Translations under genes and position numbers: made by a program
Source of the DNA: Luteitalea sp.
Lineage (GTDB): Bacteria; Acidobacteriota; Vicinamibacteria; Vicinamibacterales; Vicinamibacteraceae
Direction: 5' to 3'
Length of the DNA stretch: 64,000 nucleotides
Assembly (NCBI GenBank): GCA_009377605.1
Contig: WHTT01000030.1
Coordinates: 1-64,000 of the forward strand
Shown here: one piece after another, positions 30,392 to 42,073 of the stretch
Layout: every line of letters starts with the position of its first letter
Numbering within the stretch: the stretch's first letter is position 1
The notes under the pieces: model-generated
What the model was told of the DNA's origin: nothing
Databases searched by the model: none
The model's input: only the letters and a program-made list of their open reading frames with translations

Positions 30392-31917
30392 CGATCAAAG
30401 CAGACGAGATCTCGCGACTCATTCGCGAGCAGATTGGCGGCTTCTCCCCGGATGTCGATGTCGCAGAGGTGGGGACGGTCGTGTCGGTCGGCGACGGCAT
30501 CGCGCGTCTCCACGGCGTGGAGCGTGCGATGGCGGGCGAGATGATCGAGTTCCCGCACGGCGTCTACGGCATTGCGCTGAACCTCGAAGAAGATGGCGTC
30601 GGCACGGTGCTGCTGGGCGAGTTCTCGAAGATCAAGGAAGGCGATACGGTCCGGCGTACCAATCGCATCATTTCCGTACCGGTGGGCGAGGCACTGCTCG
30701 GCCGTGTGGTGAACGCGGTCGGCCAGCCGCTGGACGGGAAGGGCGCGATCGTCACCGACAAGACAGCGCCCATCGAACGGCTGGCGCCGGGCGTCGTCGA
30801 GCGACAGGGCGTGCGAGAGCCGCTGCAGACTGGGCTCAAGGCGATCGACTGCATGGTGCCAATTGGGCGCGGACAGCGCGAGCTGATCATCGGGGATCGC
30901 CAGACGGGCAAGACCGCGGTGGTGGTCGACACGATCATCAATCAAAAGGGTCTGGACGTCGTCTGCATCTACAACGCGGTCGGCCAGAAGCAATCGACGA
31001 TCGCCCAAGTCGTCAGGACGCTCGAGGAGCACGGCGCGATGGACTACACCATCGTCGTTGCGGCCGCGGCGTCCAACCCTGCGCCGATGTTGTACATCAG
31101 CCCGTACGCCGCGTGTGCGATGGGCGAGTACTTTCGTGATAGCGGGCGGCACGCGTTGGTCATCTACGACGATCTCTCCAAGCACGCGCAGGCATACCGG
31201 GAGATTTCACTGCTGCTCCGGCGGCCACCGGGCCGAGAGGCGTATCCTGGCGACGTCTTCTATCTGCACTCGCGCTTGCTCGAACGGGCGGCCAAGTTGA
31301 ATGACGATCTCGGAGGTGGCTCGCTGACGGCGCTGCCCATCATCGAGACGCAAGCGGGTGACCTCTCGGCGTATATTCCGACCAACGTGATCTCCATTAC
31401 CGACGGGCAGATCTTCTTGGAGACGGACCTCTTCCACCAGGGCGTCAGGCCGGCCATCAACGTGGGCAACTCGGTCTCGCGTGTCGGCGGCGCTGCGCAG
31501 ATCAAGGCCATGCGCCAGGTCGCAGGAACGTTGCGTCTCGAGTTGGCGCAGTATCGCGCACTGGCGGCGTTCGCACAGTTCGGCAGCGACCTCGACAAGG
31601 CATCGCAGGCGCAGCTGCATCGCGGCGTGCGTCTCGTCGAGATCCTGAAACAGCCGCAGTATCGGCCCCTGGCCGTCGAGAAGCAGGTCGCGATTACCTT
31701 TGCCGGCACGAACGGTCTGCTCGACGACATTCCGGTGGCGGAAGTCGGGCGCTGGGAGCGGGAGTTCCACCGATTTCTCGAGACGCGTCACCCGGGCATT
31801 CTGACAACGATCGCGGAGAAGAAGACCGTCGATGATGACGCGAAGCGCACGTTGACGGAGGCGATCAAGGAGTTCAACCAGAGCTTCGTGGCGACACCGC
31901 AGGGAACCGTCATATAA
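30388..31917 (+). CDS. atpA: ATP synthase alpha subunit
   Basis: Non-catalytic nucleotide-binding subunit of F1, 509 residues. The N-terminus has [11 protein letters not shown] and [20 protein letters not shown]. The P-loop is [10 protein letters not shown] near residue 170, followed by [16 protein letters not shown]. Later blocks are [20 protein letters not shown] and the arginine-finger region [13 protein letters not shown]. It is in the usual place between delta and gamma. The following gap carries an inverted minisatellite cluster. Confidence 0.98.
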   Translation: MTIKADEISRLIREQIGGFSPDVDVAEVGTVVSVGDGIARLHGVERAMAGEMIEFPHGVYGIALNLEEDGVGTVLLGEFSKIKEGDTVRRTNRIISVPVGEALLGRVVNAVGQPLDGKGAIVTDKTAPIERLAPGVVERQGVREPLQTGLKAIDCMVPIGRGQRELIIGDRQTGKTAVVVDTIINQKGLDVVCIYNAVGQKQSTIAQVVRTLEEHGAMDYTIVVAAAASNPAPMLYISPYAACAMGEYFRDSGRHALVIYDDLSKHAQAYREISLLLRRPPGREAYPGDVFYLHSRLLERAAKLNDDLGGGSLTALPIIETQAGDLSAYIPTNVISITDGQIFLETDLFHQGVRPAINVGNSVSRVGGAAQIKAMRQVAGTLRLELAQYRALAAFAQFGSDLDKASQAQLHRGVRLVEILKQPQYRPLAVEKQVAITFAGTNGLLDDIPVAEVGRWEREFHRFLETRHPGILTTIAEKKTVDDDAKRTLTEAIKEFNQSFVATPQGTVI

Positions 31918-32016
31918 GGTCCTTAGTCCTTGGTCCTTAGTTCTTGGTGCGCGACTGCCGCCGGACCAAGCACCAAGGAGGAAGAACCAAGCACTAAGGA
32001 CCAAGCACCAAGAACT
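31917..32016. repeat. Inverted cluster of TTGGTCCT-type units between atpA and atpG
   Basis: The left arm reads GGTCCTTAGTCCTTGG and TCCTTAGTTCTTGG. The right arm has the complements CCAAGGAGG, AAGCACTAAGGACCAAG and CACCAAGAAC. The result is an imperfect long hairpin in the middle of an operon, just before the atpG start. The same unit in the same arrangement occurs at 55676-55766. Confidence 0.85.
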
Positions 32017-32022
32017 GTTCTT

Positions 32023-34400
<2,378 letters not shown>

Positions 34401-34421
34401 CGAGGTTCTTGGTCAGAACTC

Positions 34422-34832
34422 ATGAGTTTGACACTGAGCATCGTGATGCCGGAGCGAGAGGTCGTTCACGACACCGTGGACGAGGTCCAGCTGCCGGGCT
34501 CCGAGGGCTACTTCGGCGTTCTACCCGGTCACACGCCGCTCCTGGCCACGCTGAAGATTGGTGAGCTCTGGTACCGTAAGGGGCCAGAAAAGCTCTATGT
34601 GATGATCGCCAATGGGTTTGCGGAGGTGTTGCCAGATCGAGTGACGGTGCTGGCCGAGCGCGCCGAGCGCGCCGAGGACATCGACGTCACGCGTGCTGAG
34701 GCCGCCAAGGCGCGTGCCGATGAACGCGCGCGGACGCCGGAGGCGGGGCTCGATTACGAGCGCGTACGGGCCGCCATAGACAAGGCAAACACGCGGCTGC
34801 AGGTGGCGCGACACGCACGCGCTCGCGGCTGA
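34422..34832 (+). CDS. atpC: ATP synthase epsilon subunit
   Basis: Regulatory subunit at the foot of the F1 shaft, 136 residues. The N-terminal beta-sandwich is MSLTLSIVMPEREVVHDTV and GSEGYFGVLPGHTPLLATLK, with GFAEVLPDRVTVLAERAER closing it. The C-terminal helical hairpin (about 88-133) is full length and could act as the inhibitory arm. It is the last F1 gene; the following phosphatase gene starts 80 bp later on the same strand. Confidence 0.96.
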   Translation: MSLTLSIVMPEREVVHDTVDEVQLPGSEGYFGVLPGHTPLLATLKIGELWYRKGPEKLYVMIANGFAEVLPDRVTVLAERAERAEDIDVTRAEAAKARADERARTPEAGLDYERVRAAIDKANTRLQVARHARARG

Positions 34833-34912
34833 GGGCTCTCGTTCGTATTCCGCTGCCATTGAGGCTTCGGGCCAGGCACCATTCCACCGAGGCACCGTTC
34901 TATCGTGGATCC

Positions 34913-35647
34913 ATGCGCATTTCCTGGGCCGCCGCCACGCACCCGGGCCTCCGACGGTCCGTCAACGAGGACGCCTTCGGCGCGCGACCGGAGCTTGGGT
35001 TCTTCATCGTCGCGGACGGCATGGGAGGCCATGCCGCCGGCGAGGTGGCGTCGCGTCTGGTGGTGGAGGAGGCAGAGGCATTTCTCACGGCCGACCTGCA
35101 TGCGGGGGAAGCGGCCCCGCCCTTGGAGCAGCTCCGGCGAGCGTTCTTGCACGCGAACCAGGGCCTGACCAGAGCGATGCGCGCGGAGGCACGGCTGCGT
35201 GGGATGGCCACCACGGCATCTGCCGTCCTGGTCGAGCGCGGCGACGCGGCGATCGCACACGTCGGCGACAGTCGCGTCTACAGACTGCGACAAGGCAGTC
35301 TCGCGCAGCTCACGCGGGATCACTCATGGGTGCAAGAAGAGGTTGACGCAGGTCGTCTCTCCGTCACGGAGGCGCGCTACTCCATGTGGCGACACGTCGT
35401 CACACGGGCGCTCACAGGGATGGAGGATCCGGCCATCGATGTCAGCACATTCACGCTCGAGCGGCGCGATCGCGTGCTGCTCTGCTCCGATGGTCTGACG
35501 ACGGTTGTTGCCGACGACCGGATCCGCGAGATTCTCGCTGGCGAGGACGGCCTGGAGCGCGCCTGCGGCGGCCTGATCGACGAAGCCAACCGCGCAGGCG
35601 GCCCGGACAACATCACCGCTATTGGCCTTCAGATCGATGATTTATAA
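34913..35647 (+). CDS. PP2C-family serine/threonine phosphatase
   Basis: Stp/PrpC-like metal-dependent phosphatase, 244 residues from the ATG at 34913. The PPM motifs are all visible: RRSVNEDAFGA (1), FFIVADGMGGHAAGEVAS (2), MATTASAVLV (5), VGDSRVYRLRQGSLAQLTRDHS (6), VVTRALTG (7), LLCSDGL (8) and GGPDNITAI (11). Metal-binding aspartates in all of these are kept. No partner Ser/Thr kinase is in the window. It follows atpC and overlaps the ABC permease start by 11 bp, linking it by translation to the exporter genes. Confidence 0.94.
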   Translation: MRISWAAATHPGLRRSVNEDAFGARPELGFFIVADGMGGHAAGEVASRLVVEEAEAFLTADLHAGEAAPPLEQLRRAFLHANQGLTRAMRAEARLRGMATTASAVLVERGDAAIAHVGDSRVYRLRQGSLAQLTRDHSWVQEEVDAGRLSVTEARYSMWRHVVTRALTGMEDPAIDVSTFTLERRDRVLLCSDGLTTVVADDRIREILAGEDGLERACGGLIDEANRAGGPDNITAIGLQIDDL

Positions 35648-36422
35648 CCTGCGGCAGCTCCTGCGCTACCGAGCGCTCATTCAGAGCCTCGTGGCGCGCG
35701 AGCTCAAGGCGCGCTACCGAGGCTCGGTCCTCGGCTTCTTCTGGTCGTTCATCAACCCACTGCTGCTTCTGTTGATCTACACCTTCGTGTTCAAGGTGGT
35801 GCTGCCGAACACGCAGATCGAGAACTACGCGCTGTTTCTCTTCTGCGGCCTGCTGCCGTGGACCTGGTTCAGCGCGTCGATCATGGAATCCGCGAACTCG
35901 CTCCTCGCGGGCGGTAACCTGATCAAGAAGGTGCTCTTTCCGGCCGAGGTGCTGCCGATTGTGTCGGTCCTCGCCAACATGATGCACTTCTTCTTCGGGC
36001 TCCCCATTCTGGCGGCGTTCGTCGTCTATTACAGGGCATCGGTCAGCGTTAGCGAGCTCCTCTGGTTTCCAATCGTCGTGCTCGTGCAGCTCGTGCTGAC
36101 GCTCGGCATGGGCCTGTTTCTCTCCGCGCTGACGGTCCACTTTCGTGACATCAAGGACATCCTCGCGAACCTGCTGACGTTTTGGTACTTCGCGACACCA
36201 ATCATCTACCAGATGTCGTTCGTGCCGGAGGCGCACCAAAAATTCCTGAACCTGAACCCGTTCACGCACCTTGCCGTCTCGTATCAGGAGATCCTGTACT
36301 ACGACGGACCTTTTGGCCATTGGAAGTGGCTCATGGCGTTGGCCTTCGCGGCGATTCTGGTCTTCTTCGTGGGATACTTCATCTTCGACCGTCTCCGTGA
36401 CTCGTTTGCTGAAGAAGTATGA
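35637..36422 (+). CDS. ABC-2 type polysaccharide export permease (Wzm/TagG-like)
   Basis: Membrane half of a polysaccharide ABC exporter, 261 residues from the ATG at 35637. The N-terminal LVARELKARYRGSVLGFFWS and INPLLLLLIYTFVF are hallmarks of the ABC-2/Wzm family. Six TM segments are predicted, with PWTWFSASIMESANSL and NLIKKVLFPAEVLPIVSVL in the middle and YFATPIIYQMSF near the end. The next gene encodes the matching ATPase, overlapping by 4 bp. It probably exports O-antigen-like or other surface glycan. Confidence 0.94.
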   Translation: MIYNLRQLLRYRALIQSLVARELKARYRGSVLGFFWSFINPLLLLLIYTFVFKVVLPNTQIENYALFLFCGLLPWTWFSASIMESANSLLAGGNLIKKVLFPAEVLPIVSVLANMMHFFFGLPILAAFVVYYRASVSVSELLWFPIVVLVQLVLTLGMGLFLSALTVHFRDIKDILANLLTFWYFATPIIYQMSFVPEAHQKFLNLNPFTHLAVSYQEILYYDGPFGHWKWLMALAFAAILVFFVGYFIFDRLRDSFAEEV

Positions 36423-37792
36423 ATGCCATTGAGGTCTCGAACGTCTCGAAGGTGTACCGACGCTTCAACCATCGCCGGCAATTCGCGACGCTCAAGAGCG
36501 CCATCATCACCGGCAGCCTGATCGGTGAGCTGCGACCGGATGAGACCTTTCGCGCGCTCGAGGACGTGTCGTTCACGGTGCCAGCCGGAAGGACGTTCGG
36601 CATCATCGGGCGGAACGGCTCGGGCAAGAGCACGATGCTCAAATGCGTCGCGGGGATCTCGCGGCCGACGAGCGGATCAGTGGTTGTGCGCGGGCGGATC
36701 TCCGCGCTCATCGAGCTGGGCGCTGGTTTCCACCCGGAGATTTCTGGGCGGGAGAACGTGTTCATCAACGGCATCATGCTCGGCTTGTCGAGGGCGGAAG
36801 TGGCGCGGCGCTTCGATGCGATCGTCCGATTCGCGGAGCTCGAGTCGTTCATCGATGCTCCGGTCAAGACGTACTCGTCCGGCATGTACATGCGGCTCGG
36901 TTTTGCCGTGGCCATCAATGTGGATCCCGACGTCCTCCTGATCGATGAGGTCTTGGCGGTGGGTGACGAGGGCTTTACGCACAAGTGCCTCGACAAGTTC
37001 GGGGAGTTCCGGCGCCGCGGTAAGACGATCTTGTTGGTCACCCACGGGCTTGGCATGGTGGAGCGCTTCTGCGATGAAGCGCTGTGGCTCGATCGAGGGC
37101 GTGTCTGCGGCGCCGGTGATCCCAAGCGAGTCGTCGACGCGTACGTGACCGAAGTCGAGACCAGCGAAGAGGCGCACCTCGCAGCAGAGGATGCCGTGAC
37201 GCGTGAGGTGGCCGGCGGTAGCGACGCATCGACCGACGCGTCCCGTGTGCGCGCGTCAGTTGAGAGGAACCCCCCGGGGGCCGTCCCTCCGACAGACATG
37301 TTTCGCGCCACTGAAGGACGATGGGGCACGCGTGAGGTCGAGGTCGAAGATGTGACACTCGTCGGTGAGGATGGCCAGGCGGCCCACGTCTTCCACAGTG
37401 GGGACCGTGTGACGCTCCGGCTCTCGGTCCACGCGCGGGATGCCGTGCGCGACTTCGCGTTCGGTGTCGCGATCTTCAACGCCGACGGCGTATGTTGCTA
37501 TGGGACGAACACCAGCATCGAGGAGCTCCAACCGGAGGTGGTCCGCGGGCGGGGCGAGGTGCGGTTCGTCATCGATCGCCTGGACCTCACGGAAGGAACG
37601 TACAAGCTCGACGTTGCGGCCCACAAGCTGGACGGGTATCCGTACGACTACCATCGCCAGCTCTACACGTTCCGCGTGAAATCCCGCCTGAAGGACGTGG
37701 GTATCTATCGCCCGCCGCACACGTGGGAGTTTTCCGAGAACGTGCGCTTGCGGCGGGTCGCCGGTCCGGTTGGTTGGGAGCACAGCCGATAG
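36419..37792 (+). CDS. ABC exporter ATP-binding protein with C-terminal Wzt glycan-binding domain
   Basis: ATPase partner of the preceding permease, 457 residues. The nucleotide-binding domain has Walker A GRNGSGKST (near 66-74), the signature-like YSSGMYMRLGFA, and Walker B VLLIDEVLAVGDEGF. A linker of about 60 residues (240-295) leads to a beta-sandwich resembling the Wzt C-terminal carbohydrate-binding module, with HSGDRVTLRLSVHA and FAFGVAIFNADGVCCYGTNT. Such modules read the terminal sugar cap of the finished polymer. It suggests an ABC-dependent O-polysaccharide pathway. The glycosyltransferases are not in the window. Confidence 0.93.
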   Translation: MNAIEVSNVSKVYRRFNHRRQFATLKSAIITGSLIGELRPDETFRALEDVSFTVPAGRTFGIIGRNGSGKSTMLKCVAGISRPTSGSVVVRGRISALIELGAGFHPEISGRENVFINGIMLGLSRAEVARRFDAIVRFAELESFIDAPVKTYSSGMYMRLGFAVAINVDPDVLLIDEVLAVGDEGFTHKCLDKFGEFRRRGKTILLVTHGLGMVERFCDEALWLDRGRVCGAGDPKRVVDAYVTEVETSEEAHLAAEDAVTREVAGGSDASTDASRVRASVERNPPGAVPPTDMFRATEGRWGTREVEVEDVTLVGEDGQAAHVFHSGDRVTLRLSVHARDAVRDFAFGVAIFNADGVCCYGTNTSIEELQPEVVRGRGEVRFVIDRLDLTEGTYKLDVAAHKLDGYPYDYHRQLYTFRVKSRLKDVGIYRPPHTWEFSENVRLRRVAGPVGWEHSR

Positions 37793-37847
37793 CCCGTGCT
37801 TGTCATGAGACGAGGCGTGGCTCAAGATCGAATGAATGGAGGCAACG

Positions 37848-38414
37848 ATGAGATATCTCAGCCTGTGTGTTGCGAGTGCGAGTGTGGTCGGCATTCTCTT
37901 GACGACGGGGCCTGCCGGAGCTGCGGCATCCGGTTCCGCGCTGCGGCCGCAATCTGAAACGGCGGCGACGGCGGCAGCAGATGTGAAGGATGCGGATGGG
38001 AAGTCGCTCGGCACGGCAGAATTGAGCGAGACGCCGGCGGGTGTGCTATTGACGGTGAAGCTTTCTGGCGTACCGCCGGGCGAGCACGCGCTGCACCTGC
38101 ATATGACGGGACAGTGTGAGGGGCCCGACTTCAAGTCGGCAGGCGGGCACTACAACCCAGAGTCGAAGGGCCATGGGTACAAGAACCCGGAGGGGCCCCA
38201 CAAAGGTGACCTGCCCAATGTCTACGTCGGCCAGGACGGCACACTGACCGTCGATGCGTTCGTACCCAGTGTGACTATCGCGCCTGGCGCCCAGAGCTTG
38301 CTGGACGACGATGGGACGGCCATTGTCGTGCATGCCAAGCTGGACGACTACTCGACGGATCCGGCCGGCGACGCCGGCGATCGCATCGCCTGCGGCGTGG
38401 TTGAGAAGAAGTAG
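37848..38414 (+). CDS. sodC: Periplasmic Cu/Zn superoxide dismutase
   Basis: Dismutates superoxide in the periplasm. The product is 188 residues from an ATG with GGAGGC upstream. Residues 1-27 form a signal peptide (cleavage near AGAAA). Metal ligands are HLH (83, 85), His101 in SAGGHYNP, His109 and His118 with Asp121-region PHKGDLPN, and His162 in VVHAKLDDYS. Cys90 and Cys182 would make the conserved disulfide, and Arg179 guides the substrate. The electrostatic loop is short. It is between the exporter and rfaE2 on the same strand. Confidence 0.94.
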   Translation: MRYLSLCVASASVVGILLTTGPAGAAASGSALRPQSETAATAAADVKDADGKSLGTAELSETPAGVLLTVKLSGVPPGEHALHLHMTGQCEGPDFKSAGGHYNPESKGHGYKNPEGPHKGDLPNVYVGQDGTLTVDAFVPSVTIAPGAQSLLDDDGTAIVVHAKLDDYSTDPAGDAGDRIACGVVEKK

Positions 38415-38490
38415 AGTTCTGAGGTTCGAGGTAGACGTCGGCGATGGTGCCTACTCGCACCCCACCCCTTACCTCGAACCTCTTACCTCC
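38415..38490. repeat. Perfect 13-bp inverted repeat between sodC and rfaE2
   Basis: GAGGTTCGAGGTA near 38420-38432 is the exact complement of TACCTCGAACCTC near 38469-38481, with further partial GAGGTA/TACCTCC units outside. It fits the pattern of locus-specific inverted short-unit clusters in this chromosome. It may act as a transcript hairpin; no T-tract follows. Confidence 0.85.
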
Positions 38491-39000
38491 ATGTCTCGTG
38501 TTCGAAGCGCGCCGATCGTGTCGTTGGACGAATCCGTCGCCCGCGTCGCGGCCTGGCGACAGGACGGCGCCTCCGTCGTGTTCACCAACGGGGTGTTCGA
38601 CCTCCTGCATCCGGGCCACGTTCGCTATCTTGCCGCCGCACGCGCCGAGGGGGATCGCCTCATCGTGGCCGTGAACTCCGATCGCTCCGCCAGGGCCAAC
38701 AAGGGACCGCGCCGTCCCCTCGTTCCGGAGGCAGAGCGCGCTGAGCTGCTCGCCGGTCTCGCGTCGGTCGACGCCGTGCTGCTCTTCGACGATGAGACGC
38801 CGGCGCGCGCGATTGATCGCTTGCAACCGGACGTCCTGGTGAAAGGTGCGGACTGGGCCGAGGGTGAAATCGTCGGGCGCGAGGCGACCGTGGCGCGTGG
38901 GGGCCGTGTGGTGCGCGCGCCAATCGAGAAGGGCCACTCCACGACCGACATGATCTCGCGCATTATTGCGGTCGAGCCCGGAACGTATGGCGAAAGGTGA
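38491..39000 (+). CDS. rfaE2: D-glycero-beta-D-manno-heptose 1-phosphate adenylyltransferase
   Basis: Forms ADP-heptose for LPS core synthesis. The 169-residue product is the stand-alone second domain of HldE/RfaE. The cytidylyltransferase-like motif is TNGVFDLLHPGHVRYL (near 32-47), with AVNSDRSARANKGPRRPL and LVKGADWAEGEIVG following, and KGHSTTDMISRI near the end. The kinase domain (rfaE1) is not in the window. The frame is open upstream, but the ATG at 38491 is the family start. It overlaps the methyltransferase by 14 bp. Confidence 0.95.
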   Translation: MSRVRSAPIVSLDESVARVAAWRQDGASVVFTNGVFDLLHPGHVRYLAAARAEGDRLIVAVNSDRSARANKGPRRPLVPEAERAELLAGLASVDAVLLFDDETPARAIDRLQPDVLVKGADWAEGEIVGREATVARGGRVVRAPIEKGHSTTDMISRIIAVEPGTYGER

Positions 39001-40141
39001 CCTGCGGCGGTTCGCCGCTTACTGGGTGCAGCGCGTCACGCAGGAGGGGTTTCAGATCTTCAATCGGCGTCGGCGCGCTCGAATGAGCTGGCTCTACGGC
39101 GCCATCGATGCCCCGCTTGCCCTGCAGCCGTTCCATGGGTGGATCCTCGTGCGCGGATGGTGCTGCTCCGATGATGGCGCGCCGGTCACGATTGTTCTCT
39201 CCGCCGCCGGCAAGCAGGTCGAAACGGTCATGCCCTCTCTTCCGAGGCCGGACGTCGCAAGGGTGCATCCCCAGCTGCCCGGCGTCGAACGCGCCGGGTT
39301 CGAGGCCTTCGTCAGAGCGTTCGATTTGCCGAAGCGCCGTCTCGTTCTTCTCAAGTGCACTGCTCGCGTGGTCCACAATGGTCACATCAGAGAGGGCACA
39401 CTGGATACGGTGCCGGTCGTCCGGTGGCGAGCCGGCCGCCGGATGCTGCCGCGCTTTGCATACCATGATGTGTGGGACGAGTCCGCCCGCAACCAGCGCG
39501 ACGCGCGCGTATCGGTGGCTGGCTACGACGACGATGCGGAGTGGAATCGGACGGGGGAGAACACCGCCTCTCACGTGGCGGAGCTGACCGGCATCGGGCC
39601 GGACGATGTGGTGTTGGAGATCGGCTGTGGCGCGGGCCGCGTCGGCGCGAAGCTCGCGCCGCGCTGCCGGCAGTGGATTGGCGCCGATGTGTCGACGAAC
39701 ATGCTCCGCTACGCGCGACCGGCGCTCGACCGCTTCGAGAACGTGTCGTTCGTGCGTCTCAACGGTGTGGATCTTCACGGCATACAGGACGAGTCGATAG
39801 ACGTCGTGTACTGCACCGCCGTGTTCATGCACATCGATGAGTGGGATCGCTATCGCTACGTTGCCGAAGCCTACCGTGTGCTTCGTCCAGGTGGACGAGT
39901 GTATGTGGACAACTTTGGTTTGAGCGGTGAGATGGGCTGGGATCTCTTTCTCGAGATTTCAAAGGTCGACGCCGCCTTGCGGCCACCCAACGTGAGCAAG
40001 TCGTCGACCGGCGAAGAGCTCCAGATCTACGGCGAGCGTGCGGGGTTTACCGACATCGTCATCGAGCGGGCGGCGCTGTTTGTCGCGATGATCGGCCGGA
40101 AGCCCGGCGGCCCGGCCGGCGACCGTCATGCCGCGTCTTAA
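38987..40141 (+). CDS. SAM-dependent class I methyltransferase with N-terminal beta-sandwich domain
   Basis: The product is 384 residues from the ATG at 38987. Residues about 30-150 contain GWILVRGWCCSDDGAPVTIV and RVHPQLPGVERAGFEAFV, which resemble the small beta-sandwich module found next to glycosyltransferases and methyltransferases of glycan clusters. The methyltransferase core starts near 205, with VLEIGCGAGRVGAKLAPRC as motif I, GADVSTNML, and VYCTAVFMHIDEWDRYRYVAEA as motif II. YRVLRPGGRVYVDNFG is the motif III block. Its overlap with rfaE2 and the exporter nearby suggest a surface-glycan substrate, which is inference. Confidence 0.88.
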   Translation: MAKGDLRRFAAYWVQRVTQEGFQIFNRRRRARMSWLYGAIDAPLALQPFHGWILVRGWCCSDDGAPVTIVLSAAGKQVETVMPSLPRPDVARVHPQLPGVERAGFEAFVRAFDLPKRRLVLLKCTARVVHNGHIREGTLDTVPVVRWRAGRRMLPRFAYHDVWDESARNQRDARVSVAGYDDDAEWNRTGENTASHVAELTGIGPDDVVLEIGCGAGRVGAKLAPRCRQWIGADVSTNMLRYARPALDRFENVSFVRLNGVDLHGIQDESIDVVYCTAVFMHIDEWDRYRYVAEAYRVLRPGGRVYVDNFGLSGEMGWDLFLEISKVDAALRPPNVSKSSTGEELQIYGERAGFTDIVIERAALFVAMIGRKPGGPAGDRHAAS

Positions 40142-40167
40142 CACGAGGGGCAAGAGGCGACGAGCAC

Positions 40168-40272
40168 GGCGCGTTCGGCGAACGCGCCCTACCGTGGACG
40201 ACGGTCGGGTTGCTTCGGTGAGGCGGCCGCGGGACCGTGGACGAAGGTAGGGCCGCCTCGCCGAGGCGGCCG
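40168..40272. repeat. REP cluster (types B and A) between the methyltransferase and DUF3014 genes
   Basis: 40168-40192 is a type B hairpin ending CTAC. 40210-40230 is a degraded type A half. 40247-40272 is GTAG followed by a perfect GGCCGCCTCG/CGAGGCGGCC palindrome. The order and orientation are the mirror image of the 9134-9217 pair. Confidence 0.85.
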
Positions 40273-40314
40273 CTGGACGTTTTCGCAGCGCCGGAGAGCC
40301 CCCGAGGGACGCGT

Positions 40315-41190
40315 ATGATCGAGCTGAGTAACTATGAGCTGCAAAAGCCCCCCGAGAAGCCGTCGCGCTCCGGCATGCCGGGCTCGCTTCTGGCACGGGT
40401 TGGCGCAGTCCTGCTATTCGTCGTCCTGATCGTCGCGGGCTACTATCTCTACAAGATGCGACCGTGGTCGCGGGCGGAGAGTCCGCCGGCAGAGACGAGC
40501 GCCCCTGCCGATACCCCGCTGCCTACGCCAGAGCCGCAAGGCCTTGGTCAACCGGCGGAGCCGGTAGACGTCCCGCCGCTGGCCGACGTAAGCGCGCTGG
40601 ATACGCTCATCCGTAAACTCGTCGGTCCTCTTTCGTCGCAACCGCAGCTCGCTGCACTCCTCACCACGGACGACCTCGTACGCCGTTTCGTGGTCTCGAT
40701 CGACAACATCGCCCGCGGCGTCGCCCCCGCCAATCAGGTGCGTGCCGTTGCGCCCAAGGGCGACTTCACCGTGCAGGGCAGCGGGAAAGACATAACCATC
40801 GACTCGCGGTCGTACGATCGCTACAACGGCATCGCTGCGACGGTCGCATCGCTCGATGCCGACGCGCTCGCGCGGCTCTACACGACGCTCAAGCCACGAT
40901 TCGACGAGGCGTATCGCGAGCTGGGCAATCCGGACGACGACTTCGATGCGGCGATCGAGCAGGCGATGGTCCGATTGCTGGCCACGCCAGACGTGACGGG
41001 CCCCGTCGTGGTGCGGCAAGGGAAGGGCGTCAACTACGTCTTCGTTGACAAAAACATCGAAGCCCTCCCGTCCGCTCAGAAGCAGCTCATTCGGATGGGA
41101 CCTCGTAACCGACAGACGGTCCAGCAGAAGGTGCGCGAGCTCGCGCTGGCACTCGGGATCCCAGCAGACCGGCTCCCGGCGAGCACCTAG
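40315..41190 (+). CDS. DUF3014 domain-containing membrane-anchored protein
   Basis: The product is 291 residues. A short basic N-terminus precedes one TM (LLARVGAVLLFVVLIVAGYY, about 25-44), then a Pro/Glu-rich linker (50-90) and a C-terminal DUF3014 domain. The domain is recognised by DDLVRRFVVSIDNIARG, the SYDRYNGIAATVASLDADAL block and YRELGNPDDDFD. It is probably anchored in the inner membrane with the domain in the periplasm. Function is unknown across the family. It stands alone between repeat-rich gaps. Confidence 0.88.
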   Translation: MIELSNYELQKPPEKPSRSGMPGSLLARVGAVLLFVVLIVAGYYLYKMRPWSRAESPPAETSAPADTPLPTPEPQGLGQPAEPVDVPPLADVSALDTLIRKLVGPLSSQPQLAALLTTDDLVRRFVVSIDNIARGVAPANQVRAVAPKGDFTVQGSGKDITIDSRSYDRYNGIAATVASLDADALARLYTTLKPRFDEAYRELGNPDDDFDAAIEQAMVRLLATPDVTGPVVVRQGKGVNYVFVDKNIEALPSAQKQLIRMGPRNRQTVQQKVRELALALGIPADRLPAST

Positions 41191-41292
41191 CCCACTACGA
41201 AGACGACGACCACGAAGACACGAAGAGTTACACCACGAAGGACACGAAGGACACGAAGATCAGTTTGTTTTCTTCGTGATCTTCGTGGTGGG
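41191..41292. repeat. ACGAAGGAC minisatellite, inverted
   Basis: Left arm: CCACTACGAAGACGACGACC and CACGAAGGACACGAAGGACA. Right arm: TTCTTCGTGATCTTCGTGGT. The 9-bp GACACGAAG unit repeats about four times. It lies between the DUF3014 stop and the C-terminus of the truncated TonB receptor. Confidence 0.85.
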
Positions 41293-41293
41293 C

Positions 41294-41842
41294 TCACCAC
41301 GCTAGGCGCGCCATCAACTGCACCATGCGTGGAAAGCCGCCCACCTCCGTCACGCGGCTGAACGAGGCCAGGCCATACGCCGTGTTCGGCCCGCGGAAGT
41401 TGGCATCGTCGAAAGCGTTGATAATCTCCGCCCGCACCATGAGGCTCGTCTGACCGAGCCGCTGCATCTTCTGGATGGCGATGTCCCAGTTCTTCTTGAA
41501 CGGCGTTCTGACGCGTGTATCGGTGCGCGGGGCGTCGCCCAGGGTGAACGGGTCGGCCGCGGTCCACGCTTCGGGGTCGAGCCAGGCATCCACGCGGTCG
41601 GTATTACTGCCCGAGGTCTTTGGGTCGACGCCGGCCACGAGGTTCGGCCGCTGATTGCTGCCGAAGAGACCGGAATTGTTGTTCGCTTGGTAGACCTGCA
41701 CAGGGAAGCCACTCTGGTAGCTGCCCACGGCGGTGACGGCCCATCCGCCGAAGAGCGTGTTCACCAGCGCGCTGCGGTTGCCCCAGCGCTTCTGCTCGCC
41801 GAACGGCAGCTCGTAGGTAACCGTGAGGTTCTCAGCAAGTGA
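41294..41842 (-). pseudogene. C-terminal remnant of a TonB-dependent (Oar-like) outer-membrane receptor
   Basis: The minus strand encodes only the last beta-strands of a carboxypeptidase-regulatory/TonB receptor. ENLTVTYELPFGEQKRWGN, FGGWAVTAVGSYQSGFPVQV, the NTDRVDAWLDPEAW segment and RAEIINAFDDANFRGPNTAYG are typical of this acidobacterial family, which is normally about 1000 residues. The first in-frame start is a GTG at 41764, but homology-like sequence continues upstream to about 41842, then is lost near mfd. There is no plug, barrel start or signal peptide, so this is a broken gene. Confidence 0.82.
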
Positions 41843-42073
41843 CGTGCCACTGGTGTGGCTGGAAAGGCCAGGAGCGGAATGGGCAATGTAAATGGCCGCG
41901 CACGGTGGTGTCTGGCGTTACTCGCCGGGCCAGAAACGGCCCAGGGAAGGCGCTGCGCCGAGACACGCTTGAAGGTAGGCCGGTAATCGGCAACAGACTT
42001 GTCGGCATCGGCGAATCAACAGAAATGGCGGCGTGCTACCATCAAGGGTTCGCACGGGCGATGCGCCTGCCGG

